Shown: positions 15,536-23,868, numbered from the stretch's first letter. The stretch is 30,961 nucleotides of DNA from an uncultured Collinsella sp. (GCA_900547125.1 URFU01000008.1:1-30961); one strand, 5' to 3'. Notes: a model not told the origin generated them from the sequence alone. A program made the numbers and translations.

Positions 15536-16099
15536 CTACTTGGTCTTGGCCACCAGCAGCGGGTCGCCCAGCTTGACGAGCGGGTTGCCGCCGATAAGCG
15601 TTCCGGACTCGCCGACATGGTCGATGCTCTTAAGACGATCGAGCTCGGAGACGATGACGGTCACGATGTCATCGTGGCCGGCGGCCTTGATGGCCTCGCG
15701 GTCGAAGCTGATGAGCGGCTGGCCTGCCTTGACCACATCGCCCATCTCGACAAAGCGGGCAAAACCCTTGCCGTTCATTTCCACGGTGCCCAGGCCGACA
15801 TGGATGAACACGCGAAGACCGTCCTCGGTGATCATGCCAATGGAGTGGTTGGTGACAGTGGTGGCGCCGATGCGGCCGTTGGCGGGCGCATAGATGGTGC
15901 CGGTAATGGGCTCGATGCCATAGCCCTGGCCAAGCATGCCCGAGGCGATCGTCTCGTCGGGAACCTCGTCCAGGTTGACGAGCACGCCGTTGACGGGGGC
16001 ATAGATGACGCCTTCGCGGGTGGCGAAGCTTGCTGCGGGCGGAACGGACGCCTCGCCCGTCGAGGTGAAGGTGGACTTAAGCGAATCGAGCAGACCCAT
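15536..16099 (-). CDS. crr: PTS glucose-type EIIA component
   Basis: The phosphocarrier of the sugar phosphotransferase system, passing phosphate from HPr to a glucose-family EIIB. The 187-residue soluble protein has both active-site histidines: H85 in TNHSIGMIT and phospho-acceptor H100 in VFIHVGLGTVEMNGKGF. GTIYAPANGRIG is the conserved beta-barrel segment. Start: ATG at 16099 with GGAGG 5 nt upstream; the frame extends to 16180 through the promoter region. It is a stand-alone gene without EIIB or EIIC next to it, so it may serve several permeases or have a regulatory role, as in E. coli. Confidence 0.94.
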   Translation of the reverse strand: MGLLDSLKSTFTSTGEASVPPAASFATREGVIYAPVNGVLVNLDEVPDETIASGMLGQGYGIEPITGTIYAPANGRIGATTVTNHSIGMITEDGLRVFIHVGLGTVEMNGKGFARFVEMGDVVKAGQPLISFDREAIKAAGHDDIVTVIVSELDRLKSIDHVGESGTLIGGNPLVKLGDPLLVAKTK

Positions 16100-16146
16100 A
16101 GTTGCCTCCAACTTAAATAGGCGCATATCGCGCGTTTGGTTTGCCG

Positions 16147-16180
16147 GAAACGTTTCATATGTGTTTCGCGGCTTGGTCAA
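16147..16180 (-). promoter_or_regulatory. Possible EIIA promoter with LacI-type operator
   Basis: GAAACGTTTC (16147-16156) is a perfect 10-bp palindrome of the kind bound by LacI/CcpA-family repressors. On the minus strand TTGACC (complement of 16175-16180) lies upstream and could be a -35, with TATGAA (complement of 16154-16159) as -10 but a short 15-nt spacer. The operator would overlap the -10. No LacI-family gene is in the window. Confidence 0.4.
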
Positions 16181-16296
16181 CGTCCCCTATTCTACGCTGC
16201 TCAGCGATGGTCCTGAGCTGGGATTATGTGATATATCAGTTGATGGGAAGCTTGTTGCTGAAGTGTTTCTGTGCCACGGGCTCAAGTGGGGTACGC

Positions 16297-16324
16297 TTGA
16301 AGACGAAAAACAAGGGCGCATAAT
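16297..16324 (+). promoter_or_regulatory. Possible promoter of the alpha/beta hydrolase gene
   Basis: TTGAAG (16297-16302), 16-nt spacer, CATAAT (16319-16324). The start codon is only 20 nt downstream, so the mRNA leader would be very short. Confidence 0.4.
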
Positions 16325-16343
16325 TTGCGCGAAGGGAGCACAT

Positions 16344-17246
16344 ATGATTGTCGAGAACCACGCGCTGTGGGGCGAGGAACCGACCGAGGAATATCCAGCG
16401 ACGTTTACGTATTTGGGTGCCGAGCCGCTGCCCGATAAACCGAATGGCCGCCGCCCTGCCGTGATTATCTGCGGCGGAGGTGCGTTTACGCATATCGCCC
16501 CGCATGAACAGGATCCCGTGGCGTTTGCGTTTTTGGATCACGGTTACCAGGCCTTTGTGCTCAACTATGTGACGAGTGGCACGGGTGACGTGAGCTTTCC
16601 GCACCCCCAGGCAGATCTTGCCAAGATGGTCGCCACGGTTCGTGCGAATGCCGACGAGTGGCATGTCGATCCCAAGCGCGTGTGCGTTGTGGGCTTTTCT
16701 GCGGGCGGTATGATCTGCGCCTCGCTGGCGACACAGTGGAAGACCGGTCCCTTCGCGGGCCTGGCAGGGGCGCGTCCGGACGACATTCGTCCCGATGCCA
16801 TGGTGCTGGGCTATCCGCTGCTCGACTTTGCCTATGTGCGTGACATGCAGACGCGCGATCCGCGCATTGACTTGCGTGTGCCCAAGACGGGCGGCAAGAC
16901 GGGGCGCGAGCTGCTCAACGACTACCTGTTGATGGTGACGGGTGGCGAGGCAACTGACGAGCACCTGGCCGATATCTGCCCCTCCACACATGTTTCGCGC
17001 CAGATGCCGCCGACCTTTGTGTGGGGCGTGTCCGATGACAAGACGGCGCCGATCGCGCAGGTCTATCCGTTTGCGCAGCGCATGGCCGAGGAGGGCGTCG
17101 CATGCGAGATGCACGTCTTTGACCAGGGCGGCCACGGCCTTTCGCTCGGCAACGCCAACACCGCGGTCGACAACGAGGACAAGCAGGTGGCTGTCCGTCC
17201 TTGGATTCGCCTAGCCTTCCGCTTCCTGGAGCGCCACGGGTTTTAG
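16344..17246 (+). CDS. Alpha/beta hydrolase (acetyl-esterase-like)
   Basis: A 300-residue cytosolic serine hydrolase, likely an esterase acting on small acyl or acetylated carbohydrate substrates. It has an oxyanion-hole motif VIICGGGAFTHIAPHEQDP, nucleophile elbow GFSAGG (serine near 114), a late acid in VSDDKTAP and the histidine in QGGHGLSL, the full triad in order. There is no signal peptide. Start: ATG at 16344 follows GAAGGGAG; the frame stays open upstream to 16005 but overlaps the divergent EIIA gene and lacks a family N-terminus. The exact substrate is unknown. Confidence 0.9.
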   Translation: MIVENHALWGEEPTEEYPATFTYLGAEPLPDKPNGRRPAVIICGGGAFTHIAPHEQDPVAFAFLDHGYQAFVLNYVTSGTGDVSFPHPQADLAKMVATVRANADEWHVDPKRVCVVGFSAGGMICASLATQWKTGPFAGLAGARPDDIRPDAMVLGYPLLDFAYVRDMQTRDPRIDLRVPKTGGKTGRELLNDYLLMVTGGEATDEHLADICPSTHVSRQMPPTFVWGVSDDKTAPIAQVYPFAQRMAEEGVACEMHVFDQGGHGLSLGNANTAVDNEDKQVAVRPWIRLAFRFLERHGF

Positions 17247-17313
17247 TTACGGCGTTTTACCAAACCGCGTAACCACTTGACGCTGCGAGCCCGCCAGGGC
17301 GGCAATCTGTTAA

Positions 17314-17343
17314 TTGAACGTCACTATGTGTTCGCGCTATCAT
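17314..17343 (+). promoter_or_regulatory. Promoter of feoAB
   Basis: TTGAAC (17314-17319), 18-nt spacer, TATCAT (17338-17343). Transcription would begin about 17350, directly at the tandem operator. Confidence 0.6.
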
Positions 17344-17355
17344 GCGTGGTTAAAT

Positions 17356-17389
17356 GGTTAGCCATGGCAAACGGTTAGCCAAGATAAAC
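17356..17389 (+). promoter_or_regulatory. Tandem 17-bp operator, probably iron-responsive (DtxR-like)
   Basis: Two adjacent units, GGTTAGCCATGGCAAAC (17356-17372) and GGTTAGCCAAGATAAAC (17373-17389), agree at 14 of 17 positions. The first is almost a palindrome (GTTaGCC ATGG). GGTTAGCC matches a half-site of the known DtxR/IdeR consensus. Position just after the -10 fits repression of iron uptake when iron is plentiful. The regulator is not encoded here. Confidence 0.6.
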
Positions 17390-17430
17390 AAAATGCAACG
17401 CCCTGTGGGCGCCGGGGGAGGAACGCGGAC

Positions 17431-19791
17431 GTGAGGCTCGATACACTCGAGATTGGAAAGGACGCCGTTGTCGCATCGGTGGCATCGGACGATCAGGCAC
17501 TCCGACAGCATATTTTGGACATGGGCCTAACGCCGGGCACCGAAGTCACCATGATGAAGTACGCCCCCATGGGCGACCCGCTCGAGATTCGCCTGCGTGG
17601 CTACGAGTTGACGCTGCGCAAGGACGATGCTGCTCGCATCGAGCTCGTGGGCATTCACGACACCGATACGGGTCCGCGCGCTAACGCCGCAATCGGCACG
17701 ACGGAGCATCCGGCCCTGGGCGAGGGGACGTATTCGCCCCGCGCGGCAAAGACGGCCGTGCCCGAGGACGCACCGCTGCATTTTGCCCTCGCCGGCAACC
17801 AAAACTGCGGCAAGACCACGCTGTTCACCCAGCTGACGGGCTCCACCCCGCCTGTCGGTAACTTTCCTGGCGTGCCGGGCGACCTCAAAGATGGCACCAT
17901 CCGCAACCACCCCGAGGCAAGCGTTACCGACCTGCCCGGCATTTATTCTCTGTCGCCGTACACGGGCGAGGAGATCGTAAGCCGCCAGTTTATCCTGGAC
18001 GAGCACCCCGACGCCATCATCGATATCATCGACGCCACCAACATCGAGCGTAACCTGTACCTGACGCTGCAGCTTATGGAGCTCGATCGACCCATGGTCA
18101 TCGCGCTCAACATGATGGACGAGGTGACGGCCAACGGCGGCGCCGTGGACGTCAACCTGCTCGAGAGCCTGCTGGGCGTGCCTGTTGTTCCCATTAGTGC
18201 TGCCCGCAACGAGGGCATTGGCGAGTTGGTGGATCATGCCTTGCACGTGGCGCGGTTCCGCGAGCGCCCCGGTCGCCTGGACTTCTGCGCGCCCGATGGT
18301 CCGGACGGCGGCGCGCTGCATCGCTGCATTCACGGCATCGCCAACCTTATCGAGGACCATGCCGCGACGGCGCACATTCCCGTGCGTTTTGCGGCGACCA
18401 AGCTGGTTGAGGGCGACGAGCTGGTGACCGAGGCGCTTCACCTGGACCGCAACGAGCTCGACGCCATCGAACACATCATTACCCAGATGGAGGGCGAGGC
18501 CGGCACCGACCGCCTGTCCGCGCTGGCCGATATGCGCTTTAGCTTTATCGGCGACGTGTGCGGGCGCTGTGTTGTCAAGCCGCACGAGAGCCGCGAGCAC
18601 GTGCGCTCCGTCAAGATCGACCGCATCCTGACAGGTCGTTACACAGCCATTCCGGCGTTTCTGGTGATCATGGGCCTTGTTTTTTGGCTGACGTTTGGTG
18701 TGATCGGCGCGGCGTTGCAGGGGCTCATGGAGGACGGCATCGCTGCCATCATCGCCTCGGCCGATGCGGGCCTCAAGGCGTTCGGCACCAACGACGTAGT
18801 GCGCTCGCTGGCTGTCGACGGCGTGCTTACGGGCGTGGGCAGCGTGCTAACCTTCCTGCCGATTATCGTCGTGCTCTTTTTGTTCCTCTCCATTCTGGAG
18901 GACTCGGGCTACATGGCGCGTGTTGCCTTTGTCATGGATAAGGTGCTGCGCCGCTTTGGCCTTTCGGGCCGCAGCTTTGTGCCCATGCTCGTCGGGTTTG
19001 GCTGCACCGTGCCGGCTATCATGTCGACCCGTACGCTCCCATCCGAGCACGACCGCAAGATGACCGTCATGCTCACGCCGTTCATGAGCTGCTCGGCCAA
19101 GCTGCCGGTTTACGGCTTGCTGTGCGGAGCATTCTTCCCGCAGGCGACGGTCCCCGCCATGGTCTCGCTCTATCTGATTGGCATTGCGGTCGGCTGCATT
19201 GCCGCTCTGGTGCTCAACCGCACGGCATTTAAGGGCGCCCCGGTGCCGTTTATCATGGAGCTTCCCAACTACCGCTTGCCGAGCGTCAAGACGACGGTGA
19301 TGCTGGCATGGGATAAGGCCAAGGACTTTATTACCAAGGCCTTTACCATTATCTTTGCCGCGACCGTGGTCATCTGGTTCCTTCAGACGTTCGACATCCG
19401 CTTTAATGTGGTCGCCGATCAGTCGCAGAGTCTGCTTGCCGGTCTGGGTAGCATTATCGCGCCGGCGCTGGCGCCGCTTGGCTTTGGCGACTGGCGTGCA
19501 TCCACGGCGCTCGTCACCGGACTTATCGCCAAGGAGAGTGTCATCTCGACCCTCACGGTGCTTTTGGGCGCGACCTCGCCTGCGGTGTTGTCGACCATGT
19601 TTTCGCCGTTCACCGCCTACGTGTTTTTGGTCTTCACGCTGCTGTATCCGCCCTGCGTGGCTGCCATCGGCGCCGTCAAGAGCGAGCTGGGCGCGCGCTA
19701 CGCCGTTGCCGTGTTCGCGTTTCAGGTGGCAGTCGCCTGGATTGTGGCGTTTGTCGTGCATTCGGCGGGCATATTGCTGGGGCTGGCTTAG
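17431..19791 (+). CDS. feoB: Ferrous iron transporter, FeoA-FeoB fusion
   Basis: An inner-membrane GTP-dependent Fe(II) uptake protein of 786 residues. Residues 1-75 are an SH3-like FeoA domain (MGLTPGTEVTMMKYAPMGDP) fused to FeoB. The G domain has G1 GNQNCGKTT (122-130), G3 DLPG (167-170) and G4 NMMD (227-230). Switch I reads VGNFPGVPGDLKDG (142-155); the family has VGN(W/F)PGVT, so the Mg-binding G2 threonine is replaced by proline. The membrane part carries the Gate motifs (ILEDSGYMARVAFVMD; PMLVGFGCTVPAIMSTRTL; TPFMSCSAKLPVY) and a C-terminal core with LLYPPCVAAIGAV. GTG start at 17431, GGGGGAGG upstream. Confidence 0.94.
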   Translation: MRLDTLEIGKDAVVASVASDDQALRQHILDMGLTPGTEVTMMKYAPMGDPLEIRLRGYELTLRKDDAARIELVGIHDTDTGPRANAAIGTTEHPALGEGTYSPRAAKTAVPEDAPLHFALAGNQNCGKTTLFTQLTGSTPPVGNFPGVPGDLKDGTIRNHPEASVTDLPGIYSLSPYTGEEIVSRQFILDEHPDAIIDIIDATNIERNLYLTLQLMELDRPMVIALNMMDEVTANGGAVDVNLLESLLGVPVVPISAARNEGIGELVDHALHVARFRERPGRLDFCAPDGPDGGALHRCIHGIANLIEDHAATAHIPVRFAATKLVEGDELVTEALHLDRNELDAIEHIITQMEGEAGTDRLSALADMRFSFIGDVCGRCVVKPHESREHVRSVKIDRILTGRYTAIPAFLVIMGLVFWLTFGVIGAALQGLMEDGIAAIIASADAGLKAFGTNDVVRSLAVDGVLTGVGSVLTFLPIIVVLFLFLSILEDSGYMARVAFVMDKVLRRFGLSGRSFVPMLVGFGCTVPAIMSTRTLPSEHDRKMTVMLTPFMSCSAKLPVYGLLCGAFFPQATVPAMVSLYLIGIAVGCIAALVLNRTAFKGAPVPFIMELPNYRLPSVKTTVMLAWDKAKDFITKAFTIIFAATVVIWFLQTFDIRFNVVADQSQSLLAGLGSIIAPALAPLGFGDWRASTALVTGLIAKESVISTLTVLLGATSPAVLSTMFSPFTAYVFLVFTLLYPPCVAAIGAVKSELGARYAVAVFAFQVAVAWIVAFVVHSAGILLGLA

Positions 19792-19833
19792 TTATTTATT
19801 GACGGCGCAACCTCTGTGTATCGAATTGTTTTC

Positions 19834-19866
19834 GGCCCCGCATCTGTTGCTGACAGATGCGGGGCC
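19834..19866 (+). terminator. Terminator-like hairpin after feoB
   Basis: A perfect 14-bp stem (GGCCCCGCATCTGT 19834-19847 with 19853-19866) has the loop TGCTG. No T tract follows. Its right arm contains the -35 of the next promoter. Confidence 0.7.
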
Positions 19867-19879
19867 GTTGCTATATAAT
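19850..19879 (+). promoter_or_regulatory. Promoter of the MFS exporter gene
   Basis: CTGACA (19850-19855) and a perfect TATAAT (19874-19879) are spaced by 18 nt, ending 33 nt before the start codon. The -35 lies in the loop and right arm of the hairpin at 19834-19866. Confidence 0.65.
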
Positions 19880-19912
19880 CGCCTCCGCTCAAAATGATTG
19901 GAGACGTTATAT

Positions 19913-21109
19913 ATGAGTCAGGCAAGGCAAGACGGCATCACGCTCAGGCAGTGGCTCCCGCTCGTCGGGCTCACCTGCTGTGCGTTCGTGTTCAACACGT
20001 CGGAGTTTATGCCCATCGGCCTTTTGACTGATATCGCCGCGTCGTTCTCGCTCACCGAGGCCCAGGCGGGCATCATGATCTCGGTCTACGCCTGGGGCGT
20101 CATGCTGTTGTCGTTACCACTCATGGTGTTTGCCTCGCGTTTCGAGTTTAAGCGGATGCTGCTGGGCGTGCTGGCCGTGTTCTCGCTCGGTCAGTTCCTG
20201 TCCGCTGTGGCGCCGACCTATCCCATCCTGGTCTGCGCGCGCCTGGTGGTCGCTTGCGCACATGCCGTGTTCTGGTCAGTCGCCTCGATTATGGCCTCGC
20301 GCCTGGTCGACACTCGCCACGGCGCGCTCGCCATCAGCATGATCGCTACGGGCTCGTCCATCGCGCAGATCTTTGGCCTGCCTCTCGGTCGCGCCTTTGG
20401 CGTGGCCGTGGGCTGGCGCATGACGTTTGCCGTGGTCGGGGGCCTCTCAGCCATCGCGGCCGTCTACCAGGCAGCGGTGTTCCCGGCCATGCCGGCGGGT
20501 GAGCGCTTTACCGTCAAACAGCTGCCCGAGCTGCTCAAGAACCCGCTCCTCATCGCGCTCTACGCAGTCACGGTCTTCATGGCGACCGGCTATTACGCAA
20601 GCTACAGCTATATCGAGCCCTTCCTGGCGCAGATCGCGCACGTCGATGCGGGCGCCATTACCATGACGCTGACGGCGTTTGGCTGCTCTGGTTTGCTCGG
20701 AAGCTGGCTGTTTGGCCGCCTGTTCGATGGGCATCGCTTCCCGTTCTTGGCTATCACGCTCTCTGGCGTGCCGGTGGCTCTGCTGCTTATGGCCCCTGCA
20801 GCCTCGGCGCTCGTGTTGGTGCTTGCCGTCTGCGCGCTATGGGGCTGCTGCGCCACGGCCTTCAATGTGGCGTTCCAGGCCGAGCTCATCAAGTACACGC
20901 CGGCGGATTCGTCGGCTGTCGCCATGTCGATCTTCTCGGGCCTGTTCAACCTCGGTATCGGCACGGGTACCGCGATTGGCGGAGCCGTGGTTTCGGGTCC
21001 CGGTATCGCCTGGATCGGCTGCGCAGGTGGCGCAATCGCCGTCGTGGGCGTCGTCCTCGCCATCACGGTGATGTTCCCAGCCATACGCCGCGCAAAGCCC
21101 GTCGCCTAG
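19913..21109 (+). CDS. MFS exporter, SotB/AraJ-like
   Basis: A 398-residue, 12-helix major facilitator. It closely follows the sugar-efflux SotB pattern: FVFNTSEFMPIGLLTDIAAS, IMISVYAWGVMLLSLPLM, ARLVVACAHAVFWSVAS, IATGSSIAQIFGLPLGR and YYASYSYIEPFLAQIA. Those relatives export arabinose, lactose or IPTG, but the family also includes drug exporters, so the substrate is open. Start: GGAG lies 9 nt before the ATG at 19913; an upstream in-frame TTG at 19898 overlaps that ribosome-binding site. Transcribed alone, with its own promoter and a long downstream hairpin. Confidence 0.9.
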   Translation: MSQARQDGITLRQWLPLVGLTCCAFVFNTSEFMPIGLLTDIAASFSLTEAQAGIMISVYAWGVMLLSLPLMVFASRFEFKRMLLGVLAVFSLGQFLSAVAPTYPILVCARLVVACAHAVFWSVASIMASRLVDTRHGALAISMIATGSSIAQIFGLPLGRAFGVAVGWRMTFAVVGGLSAIAAVYQAAVFPAMPAGERFTVKQLPELLKNPLLIALYAVTVFMATGYYASYSYIEPFLAQIAHVDAGAITMTLTAFGCSGLLGSWLFGRLFDGHRFPFLAITLSGVPVALLLMAPAASALVLVLAVCALWGCCATAFNVAFQAELIKYTPADSSAVAMSIFSGLFNLGIGTGTAIGGAVVSGPGIAWIGCAGGAIAVVGVVLAITVMFPAIRRAKPVA

Positions 21110-21125
21110 CCACATCCTCCTCATC

Positions 21126-21199
21126 AGTTGCGGTGAAATACGGACTGCTGGGCCCAATAAACCCTGCAAACAGTCCCTATTCCACCGCAACTTATTTTG
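21126..21199 (+). terminator. Long imperfect palindrome / terminator after the MFS gene
   Basis: AGTTGCGGTG (21126-21135) pairs with CACCGCAACT (21183-21192); inside, AATA/TATT and GGACTG/CAGTCC continue the stem with two single mismatches around a 23-nt loop. It is followed by TTATTTT, so it can end the MFS transcript. The symmetric 67-nt build resembles dispersed intergenic palindromes. Confidence 0.7.
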
Positions 21200-21263
21200 G
21201 GGGAGGGGATGCACGGCAGGCATACAATGGATGGCGTTGTGTTGAGCTTACCGGGAGGCTGTT

Positions 21264-22640
21264 ATGTGGGCATACGAGACGACGTTCTATCAGATCTATC
21301 CGCTGGGCTTTTGCGGGGCTCCGCGCGAAAACGCTGCACCCGTTGCCGAGGATGAGCTCGCCCAGGCTGCCAACGCCGCGCCCAACCCCGATGCGCCCAT
21401 CATGAAAATCGCCCAATGGGCCGACTACCTGCAAGAGCTCGGTATTGGCGCTGTGCTCATCAACCCGCCGCTCGAGTCTGATAGCCACGGCTATGATACG
21501 CGCAGCCTGCGCCATATCGACCGCCGCCTGGGTGGGGATGCCGATTTTGCCGCCGTATGCGAGACGCTGCACGCCCATGGCATCCGCGTGGTGCTCGATG
21601 CCGTCTTCAACCACGTCGGTCGCGGCTTTTGGGCCTTCCGCGATGTGCAGGAGCGCAAGTGGGACTCGCCCTACAAGGACTGGTTCCACATCAGTTTTGA
21701 CGGCGACTCCTGCTATGGCGACGGCTTTTGGTACGAGGGCTGGGAGGGCCATTTTGAACTCGTGAAGCTCAACCTGCAAAACCCCGCCGTGGTCGATTAC
21801 CTGCTTGAGTCCGTGCGCCGCTGGGCCGAAGTCTTTGGCGTCGACGGTCTGCGCCTGGACGTCGCCTATATGCTCGATCGCGATTTTATGCGCCGCCTGC
21901 ATACTTTTACCCGTGAGCTCAAGTCCGACTTTGTGCTGATTGGTGAGACGCTCCACGGCGACTACAACCAGATCGTCAACGACGAGATGCTCGACTCCTG
22001 CACCAACTACGAGTGTTACAAGGGCCTTTACTCCAGCTTTAATTCGGTCAACATGTTCGAGATTGCCCATTCGTTGCATCGCCAGTTTGGCGGCGATCCG
22101 TGGTGCATCTACCGCGGCAAACACCTGCTGTCGTTTGTCGACAACCACGATGTGCCGCGCCTGGCGAGCATCCTTACCGACAAGTCCTGCCTGCGCCCCG
22201 CCTATGGCATGCTGTTTGGCATGCCGGGCATCCCGTGCGTCTACTACGGCAGCGAGTGGGGAATTGCTGGCGAAAAGGGCGGCCCCGATGGCGACTGGGC
22301 GCTGCGACCTGCGCTCGATGAGCCTGCGCCCAACGAGCTGACGGCCTTCATCAAGCAGCTCACGCACCTGCGCTCGGCCGACGACGCGGCGGCCCGTGCT
22401 CTCAACTACGGTGCCTATCGCAACGTGGTGATCCAGAACAAGCAGCTGCTGTTCGAGCGCGCCTGCGACGACGCGACGGTGCTTGTGGCGGTCAATGCCG
22501 TGAACGAGCCCTATACCTTTGGAGCCGGCGAACTCAACGGCTCCTTCGTCGACCTGCTTGCCGACGATGCTCCCACGGTCGAGCTGACGGGTACCCTTGA
22601 GCTTGCACCCTACGAGGTGCGCTATCTGCTGAGGGCCTAG
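21264..22640 (+). CDS. GH13 alpha-amylase-family glycosidase
   Basis: A cytosolic alpha-glucan hydrolase of 458 residues, cyclomaltodextrinase-like or neopullulanase-like but lacking the N-terminal accessory domain. The TIM barrel opens with TTFYQIYPLGF. Conserved regions are DAVFNH (112-117), GLRLDVA with nucleophile D199, IGETLH with acid/base E228, and FVDNHD with D296. PGIPCVYYGSEWG follows. A short C-terminal beta domain ends the protein. No signal peptide, so it acts on imported maltodextrins. GGGAGG precedes the ATG. The next gene starts 3 nt after its stop. Confidence 0.92.
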   Translation: MWAYETTFYQIYPLGFCGAPRENAAPVAEDELAQAANAAPNPDAPIMKIAQWADYLQELGIGAVLINPPLESDSHGYDTRSLRHIDRRLGGDADFAAVCETLHAHGIRVVLDAVFNHVGRGFWAFRDVQERKWDSPYKDWFHISFDGDSCYGDGFWYEGWEGHFELVKLNLQNPAVVDYLLESVRRWAEVFGVDGLRLDVAYMLDRDFMRRLHTFTRELKSDFVLIGETLHGDYNQIVNDEMLDSCTNYECYKGLYSSFNSVNMFEIAHSLHRQFGGDPWCIYRGKHLLSFVDNHDVPRLASILTDKSCLRPAYGMLFGMPGIPCVYYGSEWGIAGEKGGPDGDWALRPALDEPAPNELTAFIKQLTHLRSADDAAARALNYGAYRNVVIQNKQLLFERACDDATVLVAVNAVNEPYTFGAGELNGSFVDLLADDAPTVELTGTLELAPYEVRYLLRA

Positions 22641-22643
22641 CTC

Positions 22644-23207
22644 GTGGCCGCGCCGGACGAGGGCTATCAACATATTGAGCATGGGTTTGAACCCGTGTTT
22701 GACGAGCGCTCGCGCGTTTTGGTGCTCGGGTCGTTTCCCTCGGTGCTTTCGCGTGCCAATGCCTTTTATTACGGTAACCCTCAGAATCGCTTTTGGCGCG
22801 TGATGGCCGCATGCCTCGGTGTGCCCGTGCCGCCCAACGAGGGCGACCCTTTGGCAAGCGGTGAGCCTGCGACGCTCGACGCCTCGATTGTCGCCAAGCG
22901 CTCCATGCTGCTGAACGGCGGCGTAGCCCTGTGGGACGTGATCGAGAGCTGTGACATTAAGGGCTCGAGTGACGCGAGCATTCGCAACGTTGTGCCGGCA
23001 CATATCGAGCGCATTACCGGCGCAGCTCCCATTGAGCAGGTGATATGCAACGGAGGTACGGCGGGGCGCCTTTATAAGCGCTATCTACAGGAGCGGACGG
23101 GTCTGTCCGCTGTCGTATTGCCGTCAACTAGTCCCGCCAATGCCGTCTGGCGTCTGGAGCGTCTTGTTGAGCGTTGGCACGAAGCCGTTGGCTGGGCCGC
23201 TCTCTAA
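22644..23207 (+). CDS. DNA-deoxyinosine (hypoxanthine) glycosylase, UDG superfamily
   Basis: A 187-residue base-excision repair enzyme. HGFEPVFD, VLVLGSFPS (25-33) and FYYGNPQNRFWRVM (41-54) are typical of UDG family 6, known to remove hypoxanthine from deaminated adenine. LPSTSPANA near residue 150 is the C-terminal superfamily motif. The GTG start lies 3 nt after the glycosidase stop, and GAGGG inside that gene's last codons serves as ribosome-binding site, so the two genes are coupled although functionally unrelated. Confidence 0.85.
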   Translation: MAAPDEGYQHIEHGFEPVFDERSRVLVLGSFPSVLSRANAFYYGNPQNRFWRVMAACLGVPVPPNEGDPLASGEPATLDASIVAKRSMLLNGGVALWDVIESCDIKGSSDASIRNVVPAHIERITGAAPIEQVICNGGTAGRLYKRYLQERTGLSAVVLPSTSPANAVWRLERLVERWHEAVGWAAL

Positions 23208-23208
23208 T

Positions 23209-23868
23209 TTAGATATCTGATTGGGCGCGGGCGCCGAGGCGTTTCAGAACGCCTCGCCAGATCGGCGCGGGCACGGCTGGCTCGGCGCAAACCATGCCGT
23301 CGACGTTGACGTTGACGGCATTGCCGCCGCCAAGTCGCTGCGCATGCTCGACGGAGCAGCCCATGCGAACGGCGCCTACGAGCTTGTCCATCGCTTCGGA
23401 AAATGGCCGGCGCAAGAGGCCCATACGCGGGGAGTGGCGAAGCGCCGCAATACCGCTGCCGGCACAGACGACAACGCCGCCACACCACAATTGGTCATGG
23501 CGCTCACATGCCTTGTGCAGACGAACGGCGGTCCCGCGCGCCTGCTTAGCGCCCTCTTGTGCGGCTCGAATCGCGGCATAGACGCGCGTTCCCGTACCGC
23601 CAAAGCGTTCAAGCGCCTGCTCGATAGCTGTCAACGTCTCATCGTCAGCCATATCTTCAATGGCCAGCACCATGCCATCGACTGCACCGGCATCATCCGC
23701 CTCCAAATCGACCGGGCGGGGGAGCGCGGTGCCGGAAAGCTGGGTATAGGCGGCGATAGCATCCTGCAGGTCCCAAAGCAAAAACTCAAGATCGGCGTTA
23801 ACGCGAAAATTGATATATGCAATGGATTGCAGCGTTTTTTGTACATCCCCGCGCGTGGTCGTCTCCAT
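23209..23868 (-). CDS. Uncharacterised protein
   Basis: A 219-residue protein I do not recognise. The first half is acidic and probably helical (NADLEFLLWDLQDAIAAYTQ; MVLAIEDMADDETLTAIEQA, followed by LERFGG). The second half is basic with a glycine-rich stretch (WCGGVVVCAGSGIAAL) and a cysteine or two. No signal peptide is evident. The minus strand is chosen over an open plus frame because AAAGGAGG lies 4 nt before its ATG at 23868. It converges with the glycosylase gene with 1 nt between the stop codons, and is divergent from the aminotransferase gene. Confidence 0.65.
   Translation of the reverse strand: METTTRGDVQKTLQSIAYINFRVNADLEFLLWDLQDAIAAYTQLSGTALPRPVDLEADDAGAVDGMVLAIEDMADDETLTAIEQALERFGGTGTRVYAAIRAAQEGAKQARGTAVRLHKACERHDQLWCGGVVVCAGSGIAALRHSPRMGLLRRPFSEAMDKLVGAVRMGCSVEHAQRLGGGNAVNVNVDGMVCAEPAVPAPIWRGVLKRLGARAQSDI

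Noticed and set aside
15355..15618. N-terminal extension of the asnS frame
   Set aside because: It overlaps the EIIA gene end and its terminator; the GTG at 15354 gives the normal length and N-terminus.
21192..23003. A 603-residue open frame antisense to the GH13 and glycosylase genes
   Set aside because: Both plus-strand genes have catalytic motifs and ribosome-binding sites; the antisense product matches no family pattern.
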